Shown: positions 16,576 to 26,519, counted from the stretch's first letter. The stretch is 32,484 bases of DNA from Thermodesulfobacteriota bacterium (GCA_030578315.1 JAUQQL010000022.1:1-32484), one strand, 5' to 3'. Translations and numbers: made by a program. Notes: generated by a model not told the origin, from the sequence alone.

Positions 16576-17538
16576 TTACTTAGGTGGTTTCCAGTTAATT
16601 TGGGTCATACCAAGTTTCAGATTATATTTAGCAAGCTTTTCCATAATTTCGTCTAAAGATTTTTTACCAAAACTTCTCAATTTTAAAAGTTCATTTTCAG
16701 TTTTTTGTACTAATTCTCCTATATAATTAATATTTGCTGCCTTTAAACAATTGTATGCCCTTCCAGAAAGTTCTAACTCTTCTATAGGAAGATTTAAATA
16801 ATTTTGAAGGTCACTAGTTTCGCTAGAAAGTAAATTTAAAGAGATTGTTTCCCCTTCTAAAAATACCATAAATTGTTCTATTAAAATTTTAGTAGCTAAG
16901 GTGAGTGCCGATTTTGGGTCTATCGTTCCATCGGTCCATATTTCTAAATTTAAACTATCATAATCGCTACTTTTACCAACTCTTGCAGGATTTACCGTAA
17001 AGTTTACTCTAGTAATCGGAGAAAAAATTCCATCTACTAAAATAACTCCAATTTCGTTGTTTTTACTATATTCTGCTGGAGCATAACCCCTTCCCTTTTC
17101 TACTTTAAGTTCCATTACCAGTTTGCCATCTTTAGTTAAAGTTGCTATGTGATGTTCTGGATTTACCACTTCTCCTTTATTTTTTACCTGGATATCTCCT
17201 GCTTTTACCTCACCTTCTCCAGTCTTTTCTAGTCTAAAAATAAAAGGCCCTTCATCTTTAAGTTTAAATCTTACTCCTTTTAAATTCAAAATAATTTCAG
17301 GAACATCTTCAATAACCCCTGGAAGACTAGTAAACTCATGAGGTGCTCCTTCTATTTTTACTTCTGTAATAGCGTATCCAGGAATTGAAGAAAGTAAGAC
17401 CCTTCTTAAAGCATTACCTATGGTTATCCCGTAGCCCCTTTCTAAAGGTTCAATAATAAATCTACCATAATAAGGAAAATTACTATCTTTATGAATTTTT
17501 ATTTCTTTAGGTTTAATTAATTGCACTTCTTTTTTCAT
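16576..17538 (-). CDS. rpoA: DNA-directed RNA polymerase subunit alpha
   Basis: 320 aa. The N-terminal domain used for assembly (about 1-230) contains the [19 protein letters not shown] helix. A flexible linker leads to the C-terminal DNA- and activator-binding domain (about 250-310; [32 protein letters not shown]). Both domains are full length. The ATG follows GAGGA by ten bases. The 46-bp gap after rpsD contains only a weak 5-bp hairpin. Confidence 0.99.
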   Translation of the reverse strand: MKKEVQLIKPKEIKIHKDSNFPYYGRFIIEPLERGYGITIGNALRRVLLSSIPGYAITEVKIEGAPHEFTSLPGVIEDVPEIILNLKGVRFKLKDEGPFIFRLEKTGEGEVKAGDIQVKNKGEVVNPEHHIATLTKDGKLVMELKVEKGRGYAPAEYSKNNEIGVILVDGIFSPITRVNFTVNPARVGKSSDYDSLNLEIWTDGTIDPKSALTLATKILIEQFMVFLEGETISLNLLSSETSDLQNYLNLPIEELELSGRAYNCLKAANINYIGELVQKTENELLKLRSFGKKSLDEIMEKLAKYNLKLGMTQINWKPPK

Positions 17539-17584
17539 AGGTTTTTAGTCCTCTTTTATTTTTTCTTTCTTGAAAGTTTTTTAA

Positions 17585-18217
17585 TTATCTAGAATAAAAT
17601 TCGATAATATAACTTTCTTTTATAGGCATGGTAATATCTTCACGAGCAGGTAAACTTTTTACTTTCCCTCTAAAGTTTTCTGAATCAAGTTCTAACCACG
17701 AAGGAATTCCTCTTCTTATTACAGTTTCTAAGTTTTCCTGAATTTGAGGATTGCTTCTATACTTCTCTCTAAGTTCAATCACATCTCCTTGTTTCACTAG
17801 ATAAGATGGAATGTCTACTTTTTTTCCGTTAACCATAAAAAATCCATGATTTACCATTTGCCTAGCTTGAGCTCTTGAATTAGCAAAACCTAATCTATAA
17901 ACCACATTATCTAATCTTCTTTCTAATAACTGTAAAAGATTATGACCTGATTGACCATGAATCTTAGTAGCCATTTCATAGTATTTTCGCATTTGTTTTT
18001 CCGAAATTCCGTACATTCTTTTAACTTTTTGTTTTTCCCTTAAACGAATACCGTAGTCTGAAAGTTTTACCCTTAACTGCTGAGGACCGTGCTGTCCAGG
18101 AGGATAACTTCTTCTCTCAAAAGCACACTTGTCGGTATAACATCTTTCTCCCTTTAAAAACAACTTCATACCTTCTCTTCTACATAATCTACATCTCGGT
18201 CCTGTATACCTTGCCAC
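17585..18217 (-). CDS. rpsD: 30S ribosomal protein S4, zinc-binding form
   Basis: 210 aa, GTG start nine bases after AGGAGGT. Cys9, Cys12, Cys26 and Cys31 form the zinc site of the C+ type of S4. The S4 RNA-binding domain is at about 98-160 ([26 protein letters not shown]). It is a primary 16S rRNA binder of the 30S body and, in several bacteria, the autorepressor of this operon; no S4 operator could be recognised here. Confidence 0.98.
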   Translation of the reverse strand: MARYTGPRCRLCRREGMKLFLKGERCYTDKCAFERRSYPPGQHGPQQLRVKLSDYGIRLREKQKVKRMYGISEKQMRKYYEMATKIHGQSGHNLLQLLERRLDNVVYRLGFANSRAQARQMVNHGFFMVNGKKVDIPSYLVKQGDVIELREKYRSNPQIQENLETVIRRGIPSWLELDSENFRGKVKSLPAREDITMPIKESYIIEFYSR

Positions 18218-18247
18218 CTTGTAAAACCTCCTTTTTTATTTTAAGTT

Positions 18248-18628
18248 TTAGACTCTTCTTTTTTTAGGAGGGCGACAACCGTCATGAGGAATAGGAGTTA
18301 TATCTTTAATAAGAGTTACTTTTAACCCGGAACCTTGCAAGGCTCTAAGTGCAGCTTCTCTCCCAGGTCCAGGTCCTTTTATATAAACCCATACCTCTTT
18401 AAGTCCATAAGCCTGAGCTTTTTTAATTGCAGACTGCATAGCTAATTGAGCTGCAAAAGGAGTTCCTTTCCTAGTTCCTTTAAAACCCTCTGTTCCCCCA
18501 CTTGCCCAAGCTAAAGTATTTCCTTGACGATCAGTAATTGTAATAATAGTATTATTAAAAGTAGCATGAATATGAACAATACCCTCAGTTACTGTTTTTT
18601 TTACTTTCTTTTTCTTAGGTTTCGGCAC
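18248..18628 (-). CDS. rpsK: 30S ribosomal protein S11
   Basis: 126 aa, GTG start (GTG CCG AAA) preceded by GGAGGG. Family boxes are intact: [43 protein letters not shown]-like and the C-terminal [19 protein letters not shown]11 lines the 30S platform near the E site. It lies 17 bp after rpsM. Confidence 0.99.
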   Translation of the reverse strand: MPKPKKKKVKKTVTEGIVHIHATFNNTIITITDRQGNTLAWASGGTEGFKGTRKGTPFAAQLAMQSAIKKAQAYGLKEVWVYIKGPGPGREAALRALQGSGLKVTLIKDITPIPHDGCRPPKKRRV

Positions 18629-18645
18629 TTTTTAAACCCTCCATC

Positions 18646-19017
18646 CTATTTCTTCTTTCTTCTCAAAGATCCAGGTCTAGGACCTTTATGAGTCCGTGCG
18701 TTTGACCTCGTTCTTTGGCCCCTTACAGGAAGACCCATTCTATGTCTTAGTCCTCGATAACAACCTATATCAATTAGTCTTTTAATATTCTGTCTCACTT
18801 CTTTCCTTAAATCTCCCTCCACTTTATATTCCTTTTCCACAATCTGTCTGATCCGATTAAGTTCATCTTCAGTTAAATCTTTAACCTTTTTAAACCAGTC
18901 TACTCCAGCTTTAGTTAAGATTACTTGAGCCAAAGTCCTTCCAATTCCGTAAATATAAGTTAAAGCTATTTCCACTGGTTTCTTTTCTGGAATGTCAACG
19001 CCTGCAATCTTTGGCAT
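18646..19017 (-). CDS. rpsM: 30S ribosomal protein S13
   Basis: 123 aa starting [13 protein letters not shown], with a helix-two-turn-helix ([14 protein letters not shown]) and the C-terminal [25 protein letters not shown] extension that contacts P-site tRNA. AAGGAGG lies seven bases before the ATG. S13 forms bridges to L5 on the 50S subunit, whose gene (rplE) is in this same cluster. Confidence 0.99.
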   Translation of the reverse strand: MPKIAGVDIPEKKPVEIALTYIYGIGRTLAQVILTKAGVDWFKKVKDLTEDELNRIRQIVEKEYKVEGDLRKEVRQNIKRLIDIGCYRGLRHRMGLPVRGQRTRSNARTHKGPRPGSLRRKKK

Positions 19018-19030
19018 TCCTACACCCTCC

Positions 19031-19144
19031 TTATCCTTGCCTCTGTTTATGCTTAGGAATTTCGCAAATCACCCTTACTACTCCTTTTCTCCTTATAATT
19101 TTGCATTTTCTACACCTCTTTTTAACAGAAGGGCTTACTTTCAT
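19031..19144 (-). CDS. rpmJ: 50S ribosomal protein L36 (zinc form)
   Basis: 37 aa, found by translating the gap between infA and rpsM. It begins [14 protein letters not shown] and ends PKHKQRQG. Cys11, Cys14, Cys27 and His32 supply the CCCH zinc site. The ATG overlaps the infA TGA (ATGA), so translation is coupled, and rpsM follows 13 bp after its stop. It is too short for most ORF cut-offs and easily missed, but the infA-rpmJ-rpsM order is conserved. Confidence 0.98.
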   Translation of the reverse strand: MKVSPSVKKRCRKCKIIRRKGVVRVICEIPKHKQRQG

Positions 19145-19395
19145 TTCTTTTCGCCTCCTTTTTCATACTCTTTTTTAGAACCTCTAAAAACAATTCTTCC
19201 TCTGGTTAAATCATAAGGAGACAACTCTACCGTTACCGTATCTCCTAACAAAATTCTAATATAATACATCCTCATCTTTCCTGAAATATGAGCTAAAATC
19301 TTATTCCCGGTTTCTAATTCAACTCTAAACATAGCATTAGGTAAAACTTCCACTACTTTTCCTTCCAATAAAATTACATCTTCCTTTTTAGCCAT
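19141..19395 (-). CDS. infA: Translation initiation factor IF-1
   Basis: 84 aa from ATG 19395 ([14 protein letters not shown]). A TTG at 19404 would add three residues. It is a single OB-fold (S1-like) protein with typical [18 protein letters not shown] and LTRGRIV boxes. It occupies the 30S A site during initiation. A 12-residue Lys/Glu/Gly tail extends beyond the usual 72-residue end. The Shine-Dalgarno sequence is weak (GAGAG close to the ATG), and the ATG lies 5 bp after the map stop, so reinitiation is likely. Confidence 0.96.
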   Translation of the reverse strand: MAKKEDVILLEGKVVEVLPNAMFRVELETGNKILAHISGKMRMYYIRILLGDTVTVELSPYDLTRGRIVFRGSKKEYEKGGEKK

Positions 19396-19400
19396 AACTC

Positions 19401-20159
19401 TCAAACCACAGACAAAATTTCTGGACCGTTAGGTGTAATAACTATGGAGTGCTCAAAATGAGCTGATAAGCTTCTGTCCTTCGTTACAGCAGTCCAACCA
19501 TCTTCCAAAATTTGTACTTCGTAACTTCCTGCTGAAACCATAGGTTCAATAGCCAATACCATACCTACTTCCAATCTTAGACCTCTACCAGGTTTACCAT
19601 AATTGGGAACTTCTGGAGGTTCATGTAAATTTCGCCCTATCCCATGCCCAACAAAAGCTCTAATTACATTATAACCAAATTTCTCTACATAACTTTGAAT
19701 GGCAAAAGATATATCCCCAATCTTGTTTCCTAGACGAGCTTTTTCAATTCCTTTATATAAAGCTTCTTCCGTAACCTTTAACAATTTATTAGCCTCTTCA
19801 GAAATTTTTCCTACTCCTACAGTTAAAGCTGCATCTCCTACATAACCTTCGTAAATCACTCCAAAGTCAAAACTTACAATGTCTCCTTCATTCAAAATTC
19901 TATCTTTCCTAGGCATTCCATGAACTATCTCCTCATTTAAAGAAACACAAAGTGCATAAGGATAACCTCTATAACCTTTAAAAGCCGGTTTAACTTTTTT
20001 CTTTTCACAAAGCTTTAAAGCTATCTCTTCAAACTCATAAGTACTCATGCCAGGTTTTACAGCTTCTTTTAAATATAAAAGAATTTCCATTACTATTTTA
20101 TTAGCTTTTCTTAAAATTTCTATCTCCCAAGGACTTTTTAATATAGGCTTAGCTTTCAA
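19401..20159 (-). CDS. map: Methionine aminopeptidase, type I
   Basis: 252 aa from a TTG start 12 bp after adk; no ATG or GTG is available upstream in frame. It removes N-terminal Met from nascent proteins using two metal ions. The ligands can be read: Asp in SFDFGV, Asp in GDAALT, His in FVGHGIG, Glu in AIEPM and Glu in HFEHSIVI. There is no N-terminal zinc finger. Placement between adk and infA is the common order in many phyla. It joins secY, adk and infA in the ribosomal transcript. Confidence 0.97.
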   Translation of the reverse strand: MKAKPILKSPWEIEILRKANKIVMEILLYLKEAVKPGMSTYEFEEIALKLCEKKKVKPAFKGYRGYPYALCVSLNEEIVHGMPRKDRILNEGDIVSFDFGVIYEGYVGDAALTVGVGKISEEANKLLKVTEEALYKGIEKARLGNKIGDISFAIQSYVEKFGYNVIRAFVGHGIGRNLHEPPEVPNYGKPGRGLRLEVGMVLAIEPMVSAGSYEVQILEDGWTAVTKDRSLSAHFEHSIVITPNGPEILSVV

Positions 20160-20171
20160 AAAGCTAAAATC

Positions 20172-20822
20172 CTATTTTTCGTGTTGCAAAATCTTAAGAA
20201 GTTGTTGGGTTATCTCCTCTATAGTTTTACTTCCATCTACTTCAAAAAGAACCTCTTTCTTTTTATAGTAATCTAAAAGTGGAGCTGTAGCTTCATGATA
20301 AACCTTAAGTCTATTTCTTACGGTTTCCTCATTATCATCAGGCCTTTGATAAAGTTCCCCGCCACAAACATCACACTTACCTTCTTCCTTAGGAGGTTTA
20401 AACTTAATATGATACATCATTCCACATTTTTTACAAGTCCTTCTTCCAGTAAGTCTAATCACTAATTCTTCGTCAGGAACAATCAAAGCCAAAACATATT
20501 CAATTTTTTTACCCATTTCCTCCAGTATCTTATCTAAAGCTTCAGCTTGAGCTACTGTTCTAGGAAAACCGTCAAGAATAAAACCCTTCTGAGCATCCGG
20601 CTGAGAAAGTCTTTCTTTTACCATACTTAAGATAATTTCATCAGGAACTAATTGACCCTTTTCCATATACTCTTTAGCCTTCATCCCAAGTTCTGTTCCC
20701 TTAGCTACATTTTCTCTTAACATGTCTCCAGTTGAAATCTGAGGTATATTAAATTTTTCTATTAAAACCTTAGCCTGTGTACCTTTACCTGCTCCAGGGG
20801 GACCTAAAAATATTATATTCAT
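20172..20822 (-). CDS. adk: Adenylate kinase, zinc-LID long form
   Basis: 216 aa. It interconverts ATP, AMP and ADP. The P-loop GPPGAGKGT is at 7-15, the AMP-binding STGDMLR at 30-36 and DGFPRT at 84-89. The LID domain carries Cys130, Cys133, Cys150 and Cys153, the four-cysteine zinc site common in Gram-positives and thermophiles. AAGGAGGT precedes the ATG by four bases, 18 bp after secY. Confidence 0.99.
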   Translation of the reverse strand: MNIIFLGPPGAGKGTQAKVLIEKFNIPQISTGDMLRENVAKGTELGMKAKEYMEKGQLVPDEIILSMVKERLSQPDAQKGFILDGFPRTVAQAEALDKILEEMGKKIEYVLALIVPDEELVIRLTGRRTCKKCGMMYHIKFKPPKEEGKCDVCGGELYQRPDDNEETVRNRLKVYHEATAPLLDYYKKKEVLFEVDGSKTIEEITQQLLKILQHEK

Positions 20823-20840
20823 AAAACACCTCCTTTTTAT

Positions 20841-22151
20841 TTATTTCACTTTTATTTTACTGTGTTTTATAAAAGATTCATACTGTTTAGTAAGCAAATG
20901 AGCTTCTATTTGGCCCATAATATCCATAGCCACACCCACTACAATTAAAAGTGAAGTACCACCAAAATAAAAAGGAAGATTAAATTGATATATCAAAAAA
21001 CTGGGAAGAACACAAATAAAAACTAAATACAAGGCTCCAAGAAGAGTAATTCTCATTAAAACCCTATCTAAAAATTCCTCAGTAGCTCTACCAGGTCTTA
21101 TCCCTGGGATAAATCCCCCCCATTTTTTTAAGTTATCAGCTACTTCTTTAGGATTAAAAACTACTGCAGTATAAAAATAGCTAAAAAATACAATTAAAAC
21201 TGCAAATAAAAATTCATACACCCAAGCTCCAGGTCTTAAAAAGTTAGATACTATCTGAAAATAAACTATAGGAACAAAACTTGCTAAAGTAGCTGGAAAC
21301 ATTAATACCGAAGAAGCGAAAATAGGTGGTATAACCCCAGAAGTGTTAACCTTAAGTGGAAGATAAGTTGTATGCCCTCCCATAATTTGTCTTCCAACTT
21401 GACGTCTTGCATAATGAATAGGAATTCTTCTCTGAGCTAACTCCATAAAACAAGTAAAAGCTAATACAGCAAATAGTATAACCAAAATAAAAAGCAAACT
21501 AATTATAGAAAATTCTCCTGTTTGAACAAATTTAAAAGTATTAGAAATAGCTGGAAAAATTCCAGCCACAATACCTGCAAAAATTATCATAGAAATACCA
21601 TTTCCTATACCGTGTTCGGTCATCTGTTCGCCTAACCAAACCAAAAACAAAGTTCCAGCAGTAAGAGTTATCATAGTGGTGATTCTAAAAACCCATCCAG
21701 GCTCATTTACAATTGGAATACCTGTTGGAGAAGTCATTCTTTCGAGACCTACGGCTATACCAAATCCTTGAACCAAACAAATAAGAACCGTTAAATAGCG
21801 AGTGTAGTACGCTATCTTTCTCTTTCCCTCAGGTCCTTCCTTATAATATTCTTTTATTTGAGGAAAAACTACAGTCATAAGTTGTAAAATAATAGAAGCA
21901 CTTATATAAGGCATAACTCCTAAAGCACATATAGAAAATCTTCTCAAAGCTCCTCCTGAAAAAATATCCAAAAAACCAAAAAGTGTTCCACCAGCCTTTT
22001 GAAATAAACTCAAAAAAGCTTCTCCATTTATTCCTGGAGTTGGAATGTGAACAGCAAACCTATAAATAGCCAATCCTAAAAATAAATAAAAAATTCTTCT
22101 TTTTAACTCCGGAATATTAGCTAGATTTAAAAGGGCATCTTTTCCATTCAT
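20841..22151 (-). CDS. secY: Protein translocase subunit SecY
   Basis: 436 aa with the pattern of about ten transmembrane helices. It forms the channel for protein export and membrane insertion. Recognisable regions are AVHIPTPGIN (first periplasmic loop), the plug-region LFGFLDIFSGGALRRFSI, the cytosolic loop with RRIPIHYARRQVGR, VIPPIFASS, and the C-terminal GG.FIPGIRPG.ATEEFL.RVL. The cytochrome signal peptide in this window would be a Sec client. The ATG lies one base after the rplO stop. Confidence 0.99.
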   Translation of the reverse strand: MNGKDALLNLANIPELKRRIFYLFLGLAIYRFAVHIPTPGINGEAFLSLFQKAGGTLFGFLDIFSGGALRRFSICALGVMPYISASIILQLMTVVFPQIKEYYKEGPEGKRKIAYYTRYLTVLICLVQGFGIAVGLERMTSPTGIPIVNEPGWVFRITTMITLTAGTLFLVWLGEQMTEHGIGNGISMIIFAGIVAGIFPAISNTFKFVQTGEFSIISLLFILVILFAVLAFTCFMELAQRRIPIHYARRQVGRQIMGGHTTYLPLKVNTSGVIPPIFASSVLMFPATLASFVPIVYFQIVSNFLRPGAWVYEFLFAVLIVFFSYFYTAVVFNPKEVADNLKKWGGFIPGIRPGRATEEFLDRVLMRITLLGALYLVFICVLPSFLIYQFNLPFYFGGTSLLIVVGVAMDIMGQIEAHLLTKQYESFIKHSKIKVK

Positions 22152-22152
22152 T

Positions 22153-22611
22153 TTATTTCAAAATCTCCACTTTACCTCCAGCTTTTTCTACTTTTTCCCG
22201 AGCATTATTTGAAATAGCATGAACTCTTAAAGTTAAAGGAAAGCTTATTTCCCCATCCCCTAAAATTTTAACCAATTTTTTACTCTTTTTTATCAATCCT
22301 TTTTTAACTAAACTTTCATAATCTACTACTTCTCCTGGAGAAAATTTCTTAACTAGAGCTTTTAGATTTACTATAGCATATTCAACTTTGAAGGGATTTC
22401 TAAACCCTCTTTTAGGAATTCTTCTAATTAAAGGAGTTTGCCCTCCCTCAAAATAAGGAGCTATATCCACACCCTTTCTCGCCTTCTGTCCTTTATGCCC
22501 TCTACAAGATGTTTTCCCATGGCCAGAACCATGCCCTCTTCCTACTCTCTTTTCTTTATGTTTAGAACCAGGATGTGGCTTTAAATTTCCTAAATTCATT
22601 AATTCACTCAT
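22153..22611 (-). CDS. rplO: 50S ribosomal protein L15
   Basis: 152 aa. The N-terminal basic arm (LGNLKPHPGSKHKEKRVGRG and HGKTSCRGHKGQ) and the C-terminal globular part (VHAISNNAREKVEKAGG) are typical. The ATG follows GGAGG by six bases and overlaps the end of rpmD by 8 bp. L15 organises 23S rRNA in the core of the large subunit. Confidence 0.98.
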   Translation of the reverse strand: MSELMNLGNLKPHPGSKHKEKRVGRGHGSGHGKTSCRGHKGQKARKGVDIAPYFEGGQTPLIRRIPKRGFRNPFKVEYAIVNLKALVKKFSPGEVVDYESLVKKGLIKKSKKLVKILGDGEISFPLTLRVHAISNNAREKVEKAGGKVEILK

Positions 22612-22789
22612 GAATTTCCTCCACCTTAATTAAGTGCTTTACATGCTCTAACATTCCTCTTATAGAAGGGGTTTCTTCTCTTATTACAGTTTGTCCAATT
22701 TTTTTCAATCCCAAACCTTTTAAAATTTCTCTGTGTTTTGGTTTCCAACCATATTTACTACGAACTAAAGTAATTCGCAGTTTTTTCAT
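22604..22789 (-). CDS. rpmD: 50S ribosomal protein L30
   Basis: 61 aa ([20 protein letters not shown]), the short bacterial form. The ATG overlaps the rpsE stop (ATGA) and the stop overlaps rplO, so rpsE-rpmD-rplO are chained by overlapping ends. It sits on the 50S surface near 5S rRNA. Confidence 0.97.
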   Translation of the reverse strand: MKKLRITLVRSKYGWKPKHREILKGLGLKKIGQTVIREETPSIRGMLEHVKHLIKVEEIHE

Positions 22790-23289
22790 GCCGCCCTCTC
22801 CTTAATAAATTCTTCCACAGTTTTTCCTCTTTTCTTAGCTACATACTCTAAACTCTGTAAGCTAGTTAAAGCCTTAAAAGTTGCCTTTATCACATTATGA
22901 GGATTGGTACTCCCTATACACTTACTTACAATATCTTTAATACCTACAGCTTCCATTATAGCACGAACTGTACCCCCAGCAATAACACCTGTTCCAGGTT
23001 TAGCAGGTTTTAAAAGAATTCGGGTAGCACCAAAATCAGCTATAATTTCATGAGGAATAGTTCCTTTAGTTATAGGAACTTCTACCATATTCTTTTTAGC
23101 TTTTTCAATAGCTTTTCTAATAGCTTCTGGAACTTCAGGAGCCTTTCCTAAAGCAAAACCTACTTTACCTTGCCCATTGCCTACTACTACCAAAGCAGAA
23201 AATCTTAACTTTTTACCCCCCTTGGTTACTTTGGTAACCCTATTTATCATTATAATTTTTTCAATTAAACTTTCTCCTACTTGAGCCAA
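22786..23289 (-). CDS. rpsE: 30S ribosomal protein S5
   Basis: 167 aa with a TTG start at 23289, five bases after a perfect AAGGAGGT. An ATG at 23294 abuts that ribosome site and is out of frame, ending after five codons. The double-stranded-RNA-binding-like N-terminal domain ([25 protein letters not shown]) and the C-terminal fold ([33 protein letters not shown]) are complete. S5 takes part in decoding accuracy and mRNA entry. Confidence 0.97.
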   Translation of the reverse strand: MAQVGESLIEKIIMINRVTKVTKGGKKLRFSALVVVGNGQGKVGFALGKAPEVPEAIRKAIEKAKKNMVEVPITKGTIPHEIIADFGATRILLKPAKPGTGVIAGGTVRAIMEAVGIKDIVSKCIGSTNPHNVIKATFKALTSLQSLEYVAKKRGKTVEEFIKERAA

Positions 23290-23304
23290 CTCATACCTCC
23301 TTTA

Positions 23305-23685
23305 TTAAAATTCTAAACCTTGAGCTCGAGCTGCATCAGCTAAGGCCTTGATTCTTCCGTGATACTTAAAACCTCCCCGGTCAAAACATACTTTTTTAAT
23401 GCCTTTTTCCAAAGCTTTTTTAGCTATCAATTCCCCTACAACTTTAGCAATATCAGTTTTAGTTCCACCTTCTTTTTTAATTTCGTTAATTTTATCTCTT
23501 ATTTCTTTAGACAAAGAAGAAGCTGCAACTAAAGTATGTCCTATAGTATCATCTATAATTTGAGCATAAATATGCTTACAACTCTTATAAACACTAAGCC
23601 TTGGTCTTTCCGGGGTCCCAAAAATTTTTTTTCTTATTCTTTTCTTTCTTCTTAATCTAGCATGTACTTTCTTTTCCGGTCTCAT
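23305..23685 (-). CDS. rplR: 50S ribosomal protein L18
   Basis: 126 aa with a basic N-terminal arm ([21 protein letters not shown]) and the 5S rRNA-binding body ending [20 protein letters not shown]. Together with L5 (rplE) it carries 5S rRNA into the large subunit. AGGAG precedes the ATG by seven bases. Confidence 0.98.
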   Translation of the reverse strand: MRPEKKVHARLRRKKRIRKKIFGTPERPRLSVYKSCKHIYAQIIDDTIGHTLVAASSLSKEIRDKINEIKKEGGTKTDIAKVVGELIAKKALEKGIKKVCFDRGGFKYHGRIKALADAARAQGLEF

Positions 23686-23703
23686 AATTTATCTCCTATT
23701 AAC

Positions 23704-24288
23704 CTACTTTTTACCACCTTTACCAGTCTTTCCTGCTTTCCTATAAACCACTTCATTAGCATACCTAATTCCTTTACCTTTATAAGGCTCAACCGGTCTT
23801 AAAGCTCTTATATTAGCAGCTGTCTGACCTACAAGTTCCTTATCAATTCCTTCCAAAATAACTCTTACCTGAACATCCCCTGTTCCCCTCTCAACTCTTG
23901 CAGAAACTCCCGGAGGTAAAGAAAAGTTTATAGGATGAGAATATCCTAAACTAAAATTTATAACATTACCTTTTAACTCAGCTCTATATCCAAGTCCTAC
24001 TATTTCTAAAACTTCAGTAAAACCCTGAGAAACCCCTATAACCATATTGTTAATCAAAGCACGAGCAAGACCCTGAAAAGCCTTAGCTTTATTTTTTAAC
24101 TTTTTATGAACTTGCTCGTAAGTTACAGTGATAATATTATCCTCAACGTTAACTTTCACTAAAGGGGGTATTTTCTTTTCTAATTTACCTTTAGGACCTT
24201 CTACTAAGACCTTCCCATCCTTTATTTCTACTTTAACCCCGGGAGGTAAAATTATAGGTTTTTTTCCTACCCGCGAAAACTCTCCCAT
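23704..24288 (-). CDS. rplF: 50S ribosomal protein L6
   Basis: 194 aa, about 17 more than E. coli, mainly from a basic C-terminus (KAGKTGKGGKK). Two duplicated L6 folds are present: SRVGKKPI...VKVEIKDGKVLVEGPKGKL, then GLGYRAELKGN and the signature RPVEPYKGKGIRYANEVV. It lies near the GTPase centre contacted by EF-Tu, whose gene is at the far right of the window. AGGGGTGAG precedes the ATG. Confidence 0.98.
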   Translation of the reverse strand: MGEFSRVGKKPIILPPGVKVEIKDGKVLVEGPKGKLEKKIPPLVKVNVEDNIITVTYEQVHKKLKNKAKAFQGLARALINNMVIGVSQGFTEVLEIVGLGYRAELKGNVINFSLGYSHPINFSLPPGVSARVERGTGDVQVRVILEGIDKELVGQTAANIRALRPVEPYKGKGIRYANEVVYRKAGKTGKGGKK

Positions 24289-24300
24289 TTTCTCACCCCT

Positions 24301-24696
24301 TTACCAAATCTCACAAATAACCTCACCACCTATTCTACGCTTTCTAGCTTCGTGGTCTGTCATAATACCCTGAGAAGTAGAAACTATAGCTATTCCCAGC
24401 CCATTCATTACCCTTGGTAAATCCTTGTAACCCATATAAATTCTTCTACCAGGTTTACTAACTCTTTTAACCCCAGTAATAACTGGCTTCTTGTTTTCAT
24501 CATATTTTAGAATTATCTGAATCTTTCCTTGAGGCTTTTCATCTATATAGTGAAAATCTTCAATATAACCTTCTTCTTTCAAAACCTTAAGAATTGCTAA
24601 TTTTAATTTAGAAGCTGACACCACAACCATTTTATGGCGAGCAAATAAAGCATTTTTTATTCTTATCAACATGTCCGCAATAGGGTCCGTCATCAT
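24301..24696 (-). CDS. rpsH: 30S ribosomal protein S8
   Basis: 131 aa. Two adjacent ATG codons occur (24696, 24693); the first is nine bases after AGGAGGT and is preferred. Family features are DPIADMLIRIKNA, KPGRRIYMGYKDLP and the C-terminal VSTSQGIMTDHEARKRRIGG. S8 is a primary binder of 16S rRNA helix 21. In E. coli it also represses the spc operon; no such mRNA site could be recognised here. Confidence 0.98.
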   Translation of the reverse strand: MMTDPIADMLIRIKNALFARHKMVVVSASKLKLAILKVLKEEGYIEDFHYIDEKPQGKIQIILKYDENKKPVITGVKRVSKPGRRIYMGYKDLPRVMNGLGIAIVSTSQGIMTDHEARKRRIGGEVICEIW

Positions 24697-24712
24697 AAAA
24701 CTTTTACCTCCT

Positions 24713-24898
24713 TTACCAACTTGCCTTTCTAACCCCAGGTATTTTACCCTCCGAGGCTAAAACCCTAAAGCACATTCTACAAAGACCAAATCTTCTAATG
24801 TAGCCCCTTGGTCTTCCACAAACAGAACACCTGTTTCTTTTTCTAACTTTAAATTTAGGTTCTTTCTTAGCTTTTTCTAACTGAGCTTTTCTCGGCAT
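24713..24898 (-). CDS. rpsN: 30S ribosomal protein S14, type Z (zinc form)
   Basis: 61 aa, the short zinc-binding type. Cys24, Cys27, Cys40 and Cys43 flank [12 protein letters not shown], and the C-terminal [11 protein letters not shown] is standard. The longer zinc-free form of 89-101 aa is absent from the window. AGGAGGT precedes the ATG. S14 joins the 30S head near S3 and S10. Confidence 0.98.
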   Translation of the reverse strand: MPRKAQLEKAKKEPKFKVRKRNRCSVCGRPRGYIRRFGLCRMCFRVLASEGKIPGVRKASW

Positions 24899-24906
24899 AT
24901 AGTACC

Positions 24907-25446
24907 TTACCTCCTAAAGGGTAATCCCATAAGTTTTAATAATTCATAAGCCTCCTTGTCACTTTTAGCTGTGGTTACTATAGTTACACTCATTCCCTTA
25001 ATCTTGTCCACTTTTGCAGAATCTACCTCGGGAAAAATAGTATGATCACTAATACCTAAGGTATAATTCCCCCGCCCATCAAAACCGGATTTAGAAAGAC
25101 CTTTGAAATCTTTTACTCGAGGTAAAGCTACATGAATCAATCTAGCCAAAAAGTCATACATTCTATTTCTCCTTAAAGTAACAGCAACCCCTATAGGCAT
25201 TCCTTTTCTTAACTTAAAAGTAGCAATAGATTTTCTAGCTTTACAAATTTTAGGTTTTTGACCAGTAATTTGTGCTAACTCTATTAAAGCCTGGTCTATA
25301 ATTTTAGGATTGGCAACAGCCTCACCCAAACCCATATTAACACAAATTTTTTCTATTTTAGGAACTTCTAAAAAATTCTTATATCCAAACTTCTCCTTTA
25401 ATTTAGGAGCTACTTCTTTTAAGTAATACTCCTTTAGCCAGCTCAT
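24907..25446 (-). CDS. rplE: 50S ribosomal protein L5
   Basis: 179 aa. Typical boxes are [52 protein letters not shown] and [15 protein letters not shown]5 binds 5S rRNA and contacts S13 across the subunit interface. AAGGAG lies six bases before the ATG; the gap to rplX is 3 bp. Confidence 0.98.
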   Translation of the reverse strand: MSWLKEYYLKEVAPKLKEKFGYKNFLEVPKIEKICVNMGLGEAVANPKIIDQALIELAQITGQKPKICKARKSIATFKLRKGMPIGVAVTLRRNRMYDFLARLIHVALPRVKDFKGLSKSGFDGRGNYTLGISDHTIFPEVDSAKVDKIKGMSVTIVTTAKSDKEAYELLKLMGLPFRR

Positions 25447-25449
25447 TTC

Positions 25450-25818
25450 TTACTCCTTAGCCTCAAAAATTTCGCCACACTTCTTACAAACCCTTACCTT
25501 GCTTCCATCCTCTAAAATCTTTTTAGCCACTTTTACCCCTCTTTTACATTTAGTACAGTATAACATCAAATTAGATACATGAATGGGAGCAGGTTTTTCT
25601 ATAATTCCTCCACTACTACGAGGGCTAGGTTTCATGTGTTTCTTTACAAGGTTTACTCCTTCTACTATAGCTCTTCCCTTCCTAGGAAATACCTGTAACA
25701 CCTTACCAATTTTACCCTTATCTTTTCCTGCAATAACTACCACTGTATCATTTTTTCTAATATGAAGCTTTACTTCGTGAGGTTTAGGCAATCTCTTACT
25801 AGTTCCCCTTCTAATCAT
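25450..25818 (-). CDS. rplX: 50S ribosomal protein L24, with C-terminal zinc ribbon
   Basis: 122 aa. The KOW motif (DTVVVIAGKDKGKIGKVL, about 24-41) initiates 23S rRNA folding. The C-terminal part carries Cys88, Cys91, Cys111 and Cys114, a two-CxxC zinc ribbon that the E. coli protein lacks but many bacteria keep. AAGGAGAGG precedes the ATG. It is near the tunnel exit in the assembled subunit. Confidence 0.97.
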   Translation of the reverse strand: MIRRGTSKRLPKPHEVKLHIRKNDTVVVIAGKDKGKIGKVLQVFPRKGRAIVEGVNLVKKHMKPSPRSSGGIIEKPAPIHVSNLMLYCTKCKRGVKVAKKILEDGSKVRVCKKCGEIFEAKE

Positions 25819-25830
25819 AAACCTCTCCTT

Positions 25831-26199
25831 TTACAAAACTTCAGGAGCTAAGGAAATAATTTTCATAAATCCCTTAGCTCTAAGCTCCCTAGCTACAGGA
25901 CCAAATATACGCGTTCCAATAGGTTCTTTATATTGATTTATCAGTACAGCTGCATTTTCATCAAATCTTATAGAACTACCGTCACTTCTTAAAACTTCTT
26001 TTTTAGTTCTTACTATAACTGCTCTTACCACATCTCCTGTCTTTACTTTAGAATTAGGCAAAGCTTCTTTAACAGAAGCTACAATAATATCTCCCACCGT
26101 TCCATATCTTCTTCCAGAACCCCCCAATACTCTAATACACATCAGACTTTTAGCTCCCGAATTATCTGCTACATTTAAATAAGTTTGCTGTTGAATCAT
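25831..26199 (-). CDS. rplN: 50S ribosomal protein L14
   Basis: 122 aa, the standard length, beginning [17 protein letters not shown]. It has [32 protein letters not shown]-type core elements and the ENAAVLINQ and [13 protein letters not shown] boxes. AAAGGAGGT lies upstream. An out-of-frame ATG nearer that site is not used, because its frame does not match the family. L14 contacts 16S rRNA in intersubunit bridges. Confidence 0.98.
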   Translation of the reverse strand: MIQQQTYLNVADNSGAKSLMCIRVLGGSGRRYGTVGDIIVASVKEALPNSKVKTGDVVRAVIVRTKKEVLRSDGSSIRFDENAAVLINQYKEPIGTRIFGPVARELRAKGFMKIISLAPEVL

Positions 26200-26227
26200 A
26201 AATCATACCACCTCCTTTAGCTTACCA

Positions 26228-26506
26228 TTACAATTCTTCCACTTCTCCTTCTTCTAATCTTTTGCCTCTTTCTAAAATTTCCTTAACTCTCCATCTCTTT
26301 CTACGAGAAAGAGGTCTAGTTTCTTCAATTAAAACTTTATCTCCTATTTTACATTCATTTTTTTCATCGTGAGCCATATACTTTTTTCTTCTTTTAATAT
26401 ATTTTCCATATAAAGGATGCTTAACCAAAGTTTCTACCATTACCACTACAGTTTTATCCATTTTGTCACTTACTACAGTTCCTATAAATTCCTTTCTTTT
26501 ACCCAT
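26228..26506 (-). CDS. rpsQ: 30S ribosomal protein S17
   Basis: 92 aa. It is an OB-fold protein: [38 protein letters not shown] and [23 protein letters not shown] short Glu-rich tail follows residue 80. AAGGGGA lies upstream of the ATG. It binds the 5' domain of 16S rRNA. Confidence 0.98.
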   Translation of the reverse strand: MGKRKEFIGTVVSDKMDKTVVVMVETLVKHPLYGKYIKRRKKYMAHDEKNECKIGDKVLIEETRPLSRRKRWRVKEILERGKRLEEGEVEEL

Positions 26507-26519
26507 AAAATTCCCCTTT

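Noticed and set aside
17561-17580. CTTTC-TT-GAAAG hairpin between rpsD and rpoA as a terminator
   Set aside because: The stem has only five base pairs and no T run on the transcribed strand, and the genes on both sides belong to one operon.
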